Assembly: GCA_934667125.1 (NCBI GenBank)
Contig: CAKULF010000001.1
Span: 248,001-312,000, forward strand
Direction: 5' to 3'
DNA length: 64,000 bases
Source: an uncultured Candidatus Melainabacteria bacterium
GTDB taxonomy: Bacteria; Cyanobacteriota; Vampirovibrionia; Gastranaerophilales; Gastranaerophilaceae
The position numbers were made by a program, and so were the translations under genes. Under the pieces are notes generated by a model. It saw nothing but the letters and a program-made list of their open reading frames with translations, was not told where the DNA came from and did no database searches. Below, one piece after another: positions 9,001 to 17,346 of the stretch (its first letter is position 1; the number at the start of each line of letters is the position of its first letter).

Positions 9001-9352
9001 CGGTGAAATGGAAGTTTGGGCACTTGAAGCGTATGGCGCTGCATATACTCTACAAGAAATGTTAACAATCAAATCAGATGATGTTAACGGTCGTTCAAGA
9101 GCTTATGAAGCAATTGTTAAGGGTGATAATATTCCTCGTCCTGGTATTCCTGAATCATTCAAAGTATTGGTTCGTGAACTTCAAAGTATCGGCTTAGATA
9201 TTGCGGTATCTAAAAAAGGCGGTGAAGAAGTTGACTTAATGTCTGATACAGATGATTTAAGAAAATCAGCTCCAAAGAGAGTATTATCCGATATGGATTC
9301 TGAATTGTTGAATTTCGACTTTTTAGACACAACTGCTAGTTTTAAAGACTAG
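6038..9352 (+). CDS. rpoB: DNA-directed RNA polymerase subunit beta
   Basis: This is the beta subunit of RNA polymerase, 1104 residues, close to the compact cyanobacterial length. Recognisable blocks include the fork/rifampicin region ([20 protein letters not shown], then [12 protein letters not shown] and [14 protein letters not shown]) and the catalytic-centre block [16 protein letters not shown]. Further blocks are the clamp-side [13 protein letters not shown] and the C-terminal [23 protein letters not shown]. An AGAGGT ribosome site precedes the ATG. It is first in rpoB-rpoC1-rpoC2; the rplKAJL genes that often precede rpoB are absent, replaced by the pilin-like gene. Assignment is firm. 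Confidence 0.98.
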   Translation: [1104 protein letters not shown]

Positions 9353-9388
9353 TTTAAGATTAGATTAATTAAAATCAAAGGAGAATAA

Positions 9389-11101
9389 ATGTCTACAAGT
9401 ATTGATTATTTTGATTATATAAGAATTTCTATCGCTTCACCCGAAAGAATTCTAAAATGGTCATACGGGGAAGTTACAAAACCCGAAACAATAAACTACA
9501 GAACTCTTAAACCTGAACGTGACGGTTTGTTTTGCGAAAAAATCTTTGGACCAACAAAGGACTGGGAATGTTTTTGCGGAAAATACAAAAGAGTTCGCCA
9601 TAAAGGTATCATCTGTGAAAGATGTGGCGTTGAAGTTACAGATTCAAAAGTAAGACGTCACAGAATGGGACACATCAAACTTGCTGCTCCTGTTTCACAC
9701 ATTTGGTTCTTAAAAGGTATTCCATCTTATCTTGGTTTACTTTTAGATATGACTTTAAAAGACTTAGAACAAGTTATATATTTCAACAACTACGTTGTAG
9801 TTGATGGCGCAGACAGCCCATTCAAAAAATTCCAACTTTTAACTGAAGAAGAATATGAAGATTTCATTATGGAAAACGAAGATTCTAAATTAAAAGTAGG
9901 TATCGGGGCAGAAGTTATTAAAGAATTGCTTTCTGAAATTAAATTAGATGAATTAGCTAATGAAATCAGAGGCGAACTTGAAAATTCAGGCGGTTCAGTT
10001 CAAAAAAGAGCTAAATTAATCAAACGTTTAAGATTGATTGAATCTTTAATTGAATCAGGAACAGAACCAACTTGGTTTGTTATGGATGTATTACCTGTAA
10101 CTCCACCAGATTTAAGACCTATGGTTCAATTAGACGGTGGCAGATTTGCAACATCAGACCTAAACGACTTATACAGACGTGTAATCAACAGAAACAACCG
10201 TTTGTTAAGATTATTGGAAATGGGCGCTCCTGAAATTATCGTTCGTAACGAAAAACGCATGTTACAAGAAGCAGTTGACGCTTTGATTGATAACGGAAGA
10301 CGTGGCAGAACAGTTGTTGGACCAAATTCTCGTCCTCTAAAATCTTTATCAAACATCATTGAAGGTAAACAAGGTCGTTTCCGTCAAAACTTACTTGGTA
10401 AACGTGTTGACTATTCAGGTCGTTCAGTTATCGTTGTTGGTCCGCAATTACAATTAAATCAATGCGGTCTTCCAAAAGAAATGGCAATCGAATTATTCAA
10501 ACCATTCGTTGTTAATAAATTAATTGAACGTGGTTTAGTTCAAAATATTAAATCAGCTAAAAAGAAAATTGAACGCTCAGAAGCTGTTGTATGGGATATC
10601 TTAGAAGAAGTTGTAGACGGACACCCTGTTATGTTAAACCGTGCCCCAACTCTTCACAGACTTGGTATCCAAGCATTTGAACCGGTTTTAGTTGAAGGTA
10701 GAGCAATTCAACTTCACCCATTGGTATGTACAGCATTCAACGCCGATTTCGACGGTGACCAAATGGCTGTTCACGTTCCACTTTCAATTGAAGCTCAAGC
10801 AGAAGCAAGAATGTTAATGTTAGCAACAAACAATATCCTAGCTCCTGCAACAGGTAAACCAATTATCACACCTACTCAAGATATGGTACTTGGTATGTAT
10901 TATCTAACAATTATCAAAGATCAAAAAGCTCCAATCAAAGGCTATTATCACAACTTTGATGATGCTCTAGCTGCTCATGCGACAGGAGTTTTGAAACTTC
11001 ACGATAAAATTATTGTTAGAGATGAAAATAATAACAGAATTGAAACAACCGTTGGAAGAATTATCTTCAACGAAGCGGTTAGAAAATCAGTTCTAGCGTA
11101 A
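9389..11101 (+). CDS. rpoC1: RNA polymerase beta' N-terminal subunit (gamma)
   Basis: This 570-residue protein covers only the N-terminal part of bacterial beta'. It has a four-cysteine zinc site near the N terminus (CFCGKYKRVRHKGIICERCG), the clamp and lid region (RQNLLGKRVDYSGRSVIVVG) and the catalytic NADFDGDQMAVH near residue 450, whose three aspartates hold the active-site magnesium. It ends shortly after PATGKPIITPTQDMVLG, where the cyanobacterial protein is also split from beta' C. The shortness is therefore a lineage trait, not a truncation. AAGGAG lies upstream of the ATG, 36 bases after rpoB. Confidence 0.97.
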   Translation: MSTSIDYFDYIRISIASPERILKWSYGEVTKPETINYRTLKPERDGLFCEKIFGPTKDWECFCGKYKRVRHKGIICERCGVEVTDSKVRRHRMGHIKLAAPVSHIWFLKGIPSYLGLLLDMTLKDLEQVIYFNNYVVVDGADSPFKKFQLLTEEEYEDFIMENEDSKLKVGIGAEVIKELLSEIKLDELANEIRGELENSGGSVQKRAKLIKRLRLIESLIESGTEPTWFVMDVLPVTPPDLRPMVQLDGGRFATSDLNDLYRRVINRNNRLLRLLEMGAPEIIVRNEKRMLQEAVDALIDNGRRGRTVVGPNSRPLKSLSNIIEGKQGRFRQNLLGKRVDYSGRSVIVVGPQLQLNQCGLPKEMAIELFKPFVVNKLIERGLVQNIKSAKKKIERSEAVVWDILEEVVDGHPVMLNRAPTLHRLGIQAFEPVLVEGRAIQLHPLVCTAFNADFDGDQMAVHVPLSIEAQAEARMLMLATNNILAPATGKPIITPTQDMVLGMYYLTIIKDQKAPIKGYYHNFDDALAAHATGVLKLHDKIIVRDENNNRIETTVGRIIFNEAVRKSVLA

Positions 11102-11102
11102 A

Positions 11103-11119
11103 CATCAAGTCATACTTGA
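11103..11119 (+). other. Small hairpin in the rpoC1-rpoC2 gap
   Basis: ATCAAGT and ACTTGAT flank a three-base loop directly after the rpoC1 stop codon. No T-run follows, so it should not terminate. It may only protect an mRNA end or slow ribosomes; its role is unknown. Confidence 0.3.
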
Positions 11120-11158
11120 TAAAATTGGTTAAAAATTAAACAAATGAGGTAAAAATAA

Positions 11159-14100
11159 ATGACAACATTAACTGAAAACTCAAAAAAGAAAAAGCACGTT
11201 GAGTTTATCAATAAAGTTATGAATAAAAAAGCTCTAAACCAACTGTTATCTCAAGCATATCTTGAATGGGGCGGAGCTAAAACAGCAGAACTTGCTAATA
11301 ACTTAAAAAACTTAGGTTATAAATATGCAACAAAATCAGGCACAACCATTTCTATCCACGATTTGGAAGTTCCTAAAGAAAAACAAGAACTATTACAAGA
11401 AGCTCAAGATGAAATCGCTCGTTCTACAAAAAGATATTTAAAAGGCGAAATCACAGAAGTTGAAAGATATACAAAGGTTATCGACACTTGGAGTGAGACA
11501 ACAGCTAAGTTAACAGAAAAAGTTGTTGAAGGCTTCAACAGATTAAATCCGGTTTATATGATGGCATTCTCCGGAGCCCGTGGTAACTTATCACAAGTAT
11601 CTCAATTAGTTGGTATGCGTGGTTTGATGGCTGATGCGCAAGGTCAAATCATCGACTTACCGATTAAATCAAACTTTAAAGAAGGCTTATCTTGTACAGA
11701 ATACGTTATTTCATCATACGGTGCTCGTAAAGGGTTGGTTGATACCGCTCTTAAAACAGCCGATTCAGGTTACTTAACAAGACGTTTGGTAGACGTTGCT
11801 CAAGATGTTATCATCAGAGAAGAAGACTGCCACACTGAAAAATTCATCAACTTAACAGCTATTACAGATGGTGAAGATGTTATTGTAGCTTTAGAAGACA
11901 GACTTCTAGGAAGAACTATTGCCCAAGATATCGTTGATAAAGACGGAAATGTTTTAGTTACTAAAAACACAACTGTTGATAGAGATGATCTTGAAAAAAT
12001 CAAAACAGTAGGTTTAAAAGAAGTTAAAGTTAGATCAACTCTAACTTGCGAATTAGAATATGGTATTTGTCAAAAATGTTACGGCTGGTCAATGACAACA
12101 CAAAAACTTGTTGATATTGGCGAAGCAATCGGTATTATCGCTGCTCAATCAATCGGTGAACCCGGTACACAATTGACAATGAGAACATTCCACACAGGCG
12201 GTGTATTCAAAGGTTCAGGGGTTACTCGTCAAGCTAAATCAACAGTTGATGGTAAAGTTATGACAGAAGTTAAAACCAAAGAACAAAGAACACGTCACGG
12301 GGATGTTGTTCAAATCGCTATTAAAGAAGCAGACGTTGAAATTAAAGGCGCTGATTATACAGATAAAGTCCACGTTCCAATGGGTGCTAAAGTTTTAGTT
12401 AAAAAAGGTGATATGGTTAAAGCAGGCGACGCTATTGCTGAATTTGATCCTGCTTCAAAAGGCGACGGTTCTCGTTTAACAGAAAAAGCCTTAAAAGATA
12501 TCACATCTGACATTTCTGGTGAAGTTGTATTTGAAGACTTCGTTGCAGATGAAAGAAAAGACCGTCAAGGCAACATTTCAAGAATTGCAAACAAACAAGG
12601 TGTTGTTTGGGTTTTAGGCGGAGATGTTTATGCTCTTCCTGCAGGTTCTAAAGTTCTTGTTGAAGACGGACAAAAAATCAAAAAAGGCGAAAAATTAGCT
12701 GAAACATTGATTATTTCTGAACACGGCGGCGAAGTTCGTGTTGGCGATAATCTTGAAATCAAAGAAACAAACTTTGAAGGAAAGAAAATTAAAAAGATTG
12801 TTCAAGGTAAAGAATTAACAATCGTTATCGCTTCAATCCAAGCAGCAAACGCCGTATTTGAACAAACTAAAAAAGAACAAATTTGGACAGTTCCAACAAC
12901 AGGCGAAAAATACATTGTTAAATCTCCTGTTGATACACAAGTTGAAAACGGAATGATAATCGCCGAACTTATTGATGAAACTCACAAAGTTGAATCATCA
13001 GGCGAAATCCGCTACAACGGTCTTGAAGTTGATGAAAACCAAGTAGTTGTTACTCCTGGTCAATTAATCTTCATTCCTGAAGAAATTCATCAAATTTCAA
13101 AAGACGCTTCACTTAAACTTGTTGAATCAGGAACATTCGTTGAAGCAGGTACTGAAGTTGTAAAAGATATTTACACTCACATCGCAGGTATCGTTGAAAT
13201 TAAAGAATTTAACGATATTATTCACGAAATCGTTGTTCGCCCTGGCGAACTTCATACTCTTGATTCAATCAACGACCTTAAAGTTGGTGAAGGCGAAGTA
13301 ATTAAAGCCGGAACTGTTGTTGCAAATAAAATCAAAGCTAAAGAAGATTCTATCGTTACAATCGTTGAAAACGAAAGCGATATGATGGAATTAGACGATT
13401 TAGATGAAGAACTTACAGATACTTCAATAGATGAAGACAATCTTGAAGGAAAACCTGTTCAAATCTTAATCCGTCCAATTCAAGCATTTGATATTGAACA
13501 ACAAGATGTTTCAATCAAATTTGACGCTACGGATGATGCTATTGAATTATTACCAATCACTCAAGTTCAATTCAAAGATGGCGCTAGAGTAAGAAACTTA
13601 GACGGTGCAATCTTAACAAGAACATCATTAGTATTATCTATGTCAGGTTACATTTCACACTTAAAAGGTCAAGTTGAACTTGATTCAAAAGGCGATCTTA
13701 AAATTGTTGTATTAGAAACTTTAATTGTTCGTCGTGAACAAGAAGACAACTCTCGTGGTTTATCTTCAACTCAAACAGAATTATTAGTTGAAGACGGTCA
13801 AATCATCCAACCTAAAACTCCTGTTACAAAAACTCAAGTTTTAGCTGTTAATGATTCAATCGCTTCAATCAACTCTAAAGATTCTGATTTAAGAAGATTG
13901 TTGCTTGTTTCAAATAACTATGAAGAAACAATCAAAATCACAGGAAAAGCGACTGTTAAAGCTGGTCAATATGTAACAGTAGACGAAAAAATTTCAGAAA
14001 ACGAAACTTCACCATTCTCTGGTAAAGTTGTTAAGGCAACAGCAAAAGAAGTTGTTATAAGAGTTGGCAGACCTCACTTAATCTCTCCAGGGGCATTATT

Positions 14101-15004
14101 ACAGGTTGACAACGGCGCTTTAATCTTAAGAGGCGACTTACTTGCAACATTAGTATTTGAAAGACAAAAAACAGGGGATATCGTTCAAGGTCTTCCTCGT
14201 GTTGAAGAACTTTTAGAAGCTAGAAAACCAAAAGATTCAGCAATTGCAGCTGAAGAAGATGGTGTAGCAGTAATTGAATATGAAGATGATGTTCCAAGAT
14301 TGTATATCGAAAACGAAAACGGAAGAACAGAAATTAAATATCCAATCGAAGCTACTGTTATCGTTAACGATAAACAACAAATCCATAAAGGCGACGCTTT
14401 AACTTCAGGACCTATGAATCCACATGACGTTATCAGATTAAAAGGCGCAAACGCAGCTCAACAATATCTTGTTGACGAAGTACAAAGAGTATATCGTTCT
14501 CAAGGTGTAGAAATTTCTGATAAACACGTTGAAGTTATCGTTCGTCAAATGATTAAGAAAGTTAAAGTAATTGATTCAGGCGATACTAAATTATTACCTG
14601 GTGAATTAGTTGAACTTAAAGTAATTGAAGCTGAAAATGCTAAAGTTCGTGAAAAAGAAGGACAAGAAGCAACATTTGAAGCTTTATTACTAGGTATCAC
14701 TAAAGCATCATTAAACACTGAATCATTTATTTCAGCAGCTTCATTCCAAGAAACAACAAGAATTCTTACTGAAGCAGCCGTTGAAGGCAAAAAAGACTTA
14801 TTAAGAGGTCTTAAAGAAAACGTAATCATTGGTAGATTAATTCCTGCTGGTACTGGATACTATCACTTGATTAACGCTTCAGAAGAAAAAGAAAAAGAAG
14901 CGGCAAAAAGAGCGGCTCAAAAACACCAAGCAAGAAAACCATCTGCGATTTTAGAAGAAATCGAAGGAATGTTTGGAGTAGTTGACTCTGATATGCAATT
15001 CTAA
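11159..15004 (+). CDS. rpoC2: RNA polymerase beta' C-terminal subunit
   Basis: This 1281-residue protein supplies the rest of beta'. The bridge-helix region FSGARGNLSQVSQLVGMRGL is near residue 140. The second zinc site includes CELEYGICQKCYG (~298-310). GEPGTQLTMRTFHTGG near 333 begins the trigger loop, and the matching second half QGLPRVEELLEARKPK is near 1010. The roughly 650 residues between are the large cyanobacterial-type insertion (SI3) built from repeated sandwich-barrel hybrid motifs. The C terminus carries the usual ATFEALLLGITKASL and AGTGYY segments. GAGG precedes the ATG. This gene and rpoC1 are the best evidence for a cyanobacterial-branch host. Confidence 0.97.
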   Translation: MTTLTENSKKKKHVEFINKVMNKKALNQLLSQAYLEWGGAKTAELANNLKNLGYKYATKSGTTISIHDLEVPKEKQELLQEAQDEIARSTKRYLKGEITEVERYTKVIDTWSETTAKLTEKVVEGFNRLNPVYMMAFSGARGNLSQVSQLVGMRGLMADAQGQIIDLPIKSNFKEGLSCTEYVISSYGARKGLVDTALKTADSGYLTRRLVDVAQDVIIREEDCHTEKFINLTAITDGEDVIVALEDRLLGRTIAQDIVDKDGNVLVTKNTTVDRDDLEKIKTVGLKEVKVRSTLTCELEYGICQKCYGWSMTTQKLVDIGEAIGIIAAQSIGEPGTQLTMRTFHTGGVFKGSGVTRQAKSTVDGKVMTEVKTKEQRTRHGDVVQIAIKEADVEIKGADYTDKVHVPMGAKVLVKKGDMVKAGDAIAEFDPASKGDGSRLTEKALKDITSDISGEVVFEDFVADERKDRQGNISRIANKQGVVWVLGGDVYALPAGSKVLVEDGQKIKKGEKLAETLIISEHGGEVRVGDNLEIKETNFEGKKIKKIVQGKELTIVIASIQAANAVFEQTKKEQIWTVPTTGEKYIVKSPVDTQVENGMIIAELIDETHKVESSGEIRYNGLEVDENQVVVTPGQLIFIPEEIHQISKDASLKLVESGTFVEAGTEVVKDIYTHIAGIVEIKEFNDIIHEIVVRPGELHTLDSINDLKVGEGEVIKAGTVVANKIKAKEDSIVTIVENESDMMELDDLDEELTDTSIDEDNLEGKPVQILIRPIQAFDIEQQDVSIKFDATDDAIELLPITQVQFKDGARVRNLDGAILTRTSLVLSMSGYISHLKGQVELDSKGDLKIVVLETLIVRREQEDNSRGLSSTQTELLVEDGQIIQPKTPVTKTQVLAVNDSIASINSKDSDLRRLLLVSNNYEETIKITGKATVKAGQYVTVDEKISENETSPFSGKVVKATAKEVVIRVGRPHLISPGALLQVDNGALILRGDLLATLVFERQKTGDIVQGLPRVEELLEARKPKDSAIAAEEDGVAVIEYEDDVPRLYIENENGRTEIKYPIEATVIVNDKQQIHKGDALTSGPMNPHDVIRLKGANAAQQYLVDEVQRVYRSQGVEISDKHVEVIVRQMIKKVKVIDSGDTKLLPGELVELKVIEAENAKVREKEGQEATFEALLLGITKASLNTESFISAASFQETTRILTEAAVEGKKDLLRGLKENVIIGRLIPAGTGYYHLINASEEKEKEAAKRAAQKHQARKPSAILEEIEGMFGVVDSDMQF

Positions 15005-15014
15005 TAAATAACTC

Positions 15015-15049
15015 AAAAAGCCTCGAAACAACAAATTCGAGGCTTTTTT
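15015..15049 (+). terminator. Rho-independent terminator of the rpo operon
   Basis: AAAGCCTCGAA (15017-15027) pairs with TTCGAGGCTTT (15036-15046), closing a short loop and ending in a T-run. It starts about 10 bases after the rpoC2 stop codon. Confidence 0.9.
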
Positions 15050-15075
15050 GTATATAAATTCATTGGGGAAGATTT

Positions 15076-17346
15076 TTGAAAAATATCAATAAAGACGATT
15101 TTAAATCCGACATAATAAGAGAGTATTTAACTTTTAAGGAAAATAATCCTGATTTTATTATTCTATATCAAATTGGAGCATTTTTTGAAAGCTATTTTGA
15201 AGACGCGATTAATTTTGCTTCATCTAATAATTTAACTTTGACCACCAAAAAAGTTAACTCAAAAGAAATCCCAATGGCAGGAGTTAGCGCAAAAACAATA
15301 GACATACACATCAAAAAGCTTTTAGATAATAACTATAAAGTTTGTCTTTGTGAACAATTTAAAGATGAAAACGACAATTTTACAAGAAAAATCACAAGAA
15401 AATACACAAAAGGAACAATTTTAGAAAAAGAATTTTTAAATAGTTCCGAAAATAATTTTATAGCTTCAATTGATTTAACTAAAGATATGGCTTCGCTTAG
15501 CTATGCCGATGTTTCAACAGGTCAGTTTTATAAAACGGAAGCCAAAAAAGAAGATATTATTGAAGAAATTTTTAAAATTAACCCAAGCGAAATTCTTGTT
15601 TTAAACAATCAAAAAGAAGAAGCAAAATTTTTAAAGGAAAGCTTCAATTTAACCTATATCAATAATACAACATTTTCAAACACCCAAAACGCCATAATAT
15701 CCTATTGTAAAGACAATTTTATTGATTTTTGCCCAAGTTTCGATAAAATAATTTGCTATGACATAAATAATTTTATGTTTATGAATAACGTAACAAGACA
15801 CCATCTTGAGCTTTTAAGGCGCAAAAGGGATTTAAAGAAAAAAGGAAGTTTGCTTGATTTTCTAAATTACACCAAAACCCCAATGGGAATTAGAAAGTTG
15901 AAGCAATATATAACAGCACCACTGCTTGATTTGAACCTTATTTTAAAAAGACAAGAAGCAATTGAAGAATTGATTTTAGACAATAATTTAATAGAAAATT
16001 TTGAAAAAAATCTTGAATATTTTACGGATTTATCAAGACTTTGCGCCAAAATAGCAAATTCAACGATAAAAGCAAAAGAATTGTATTTAATTGCCACCAC
16101 AATTGAAAAAATTGAAAACTTAATTTTGATAAACAAAAATACAAAATCAGAACTTTTGAAACTTAACAGTTCGATTTTAGAAGAAATTTTTGATTTTTCA
16201 AAAGAAATTAAAAATGCAATAAATGAAAATTATAAAGAAAATGAAAATAATGAATTTTTAATTAAGGAAAATTATAATCCGCAGCTTGATTATTTAAGAA
16301 ATAATTTGAGAATTGAAAAACAAAAAATTGAAGCTTATCAAGAAAAATTAAGAAAGAAGCTCGAAACAACAAGACTTGAAATTAAATATTTTAAGGAAAA
16401 AGGCTATTTAATTGAAGTTGATAATAATGTGTTAATCGATGAAGATTTTATTCTTTTTCAATTATTAAAAACCTCTTCAAGATATAAAACAAAGGAGTTA
16501 AAAGAGCTTGAAAACACAGTTGATAGCTTAAAATTTAAGATTTTTGAATTTGAAAAAGATATATTTAACAATGTTAAAAATCAGGCGCTTAATTATGTTG
16601 AAGATATAAGAAAATTATCCTCAACAATTGCCCAAATTGACGCTATAGTTTCGCTTGCACGCTGCGCTATTGAATATAATTTAACAAAACCAGCCATAAC
16701 CAAGGAAAATTTTGAAATCAAAGGTGCAATTCATCCGAATTTACTAAAACAAAATGTTGAAATTACAAGAAACGATACATCCTTAAAAGAAAACGATATC
16801 ATAATTTTAACGGGCGCAAATATGAGCGGAAAATCAACATATTTAAAACATAACGCAATTGTTGCAATTTTAAGCCAAATGGGAGCATTTACTCCTGCAA
16901 CAAGCGCCAAGGTAAGTATTGTTGATAAATTATTTTTCTATCAAGGCTCAACCGACGATATAACCAACAGTGCTTCAAGTTTTATGATTGAAATGAACGA
17001 TTTGAAATATATTTTAGATAATGCGACAAAAAAATCCTTAATTTTGCTTGATGAACCTGCAAAAAGCACAAATTCAAAAGAAAGCGGCGCTATTGTAAAA
17101 AGTTTTATAGAATACGTTTTAAAATATTATAAAACAAAATCAATCATAACAACCCACAACCTTGATATAACAGAGCTTGAAGAAAAATATCCAAACCAAA
17201 TTTTCAACTATCATTTGGGTGAAAACTCCTTTAAAGATAGAAAAATCAAAAGAGGTATCGCAAAAAATAGCAGCGCAATAACGACGGCAAAAATTGTTAA
17301 TTTGCCAAAAGAATTAATCAAAACCGCCGAAAGCTACTTAAAATAG
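15076..17346 (+). CDS. mutS: DNA mismatch repair protein MutS (divergent)
   Basis: The start is TTG at 15076, supported by GGGGAAG five bases upstream; the protein is 756 residues, about 100 shorter than usual MutS. The mismatch-reading motif is present as GAFFES near residue 37 (family F-x-E). The connector, lever and clamp regions follow. The ATPase has Walker A TGANMSGKST near 578 and SSFMIEM near 636. The Walker B/D-loop reads LLDEPAKSTN where the family has DEIGRGT, a marked deviation in the segment that couples the two ATP sites. The C-terminal dimer helix is short. No mutL lies nearby. It is probably the functional MutS1 of this lineage, though altered ATPase coupling is possible. Its stop codon abuts the convergent manC stop with no base between. 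Confidence 0.9.
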   Translation: MKNINKDDFKSDIIREYLTFKENNPDFIILYQIGAFFESYFEDAINFASSNNLTLTTKKVNSKEIPMAGVSAKTIDIHIKKLLDNNYKVCLCEQFKDENDNFTRKITRKYTKGTILEKEFLNSSENNFIASIDLTKDMASLSYADVSTGQFYKTEAKKEDIIEEIFKINPSEILVLNNQKEEAKFLKESFNLTYINNTTFSNTQNAIISYCKDNFIDFCPSFDKIICYDINNFMFMNNVTRHHLELLRRKRDLKKKGSLLDFLNYTKTPMGIRKLKQYITAPLLDLNLILKRQEAIEELILDNNLIENFEKNLEYFTDLSRLCAKIANSTIKAKELYLIATTIEKIENLILINKNTKSELLKLNSSILEEIFDFSKEIKNAINENYKENENNEFLIKENYNPQLDYLRNNLRIEKQKIEAYQEKLRKKLETTRLEIKYFKEKGYLIEVDNNVLIDEDFILFQLLKTSSRYKTKELKELENTVDSLKFKIFEFEKDIFNNVKNQALNYVEDIRKLSSTIAQIDAIVSLARCAIEYNLTKPAITKENFEIKGAIHPNLLKQNVEITRNDTSLKENDIIILTGANMSGKSTYLKHNAIVAILSQMGAFTPATSAKVSIVDKLFFYQGSTDDITNSASSFMIEMNDLKYILDNATKKSLILLDEPAKSTNSKESGAIVKSFIEYVLKYYKTKSIITTHNLDITELEEKYPNQIFNYHLGENSFKDRKIKRGIAKNSSAITTAKIVNLPKELIKTAESYLK

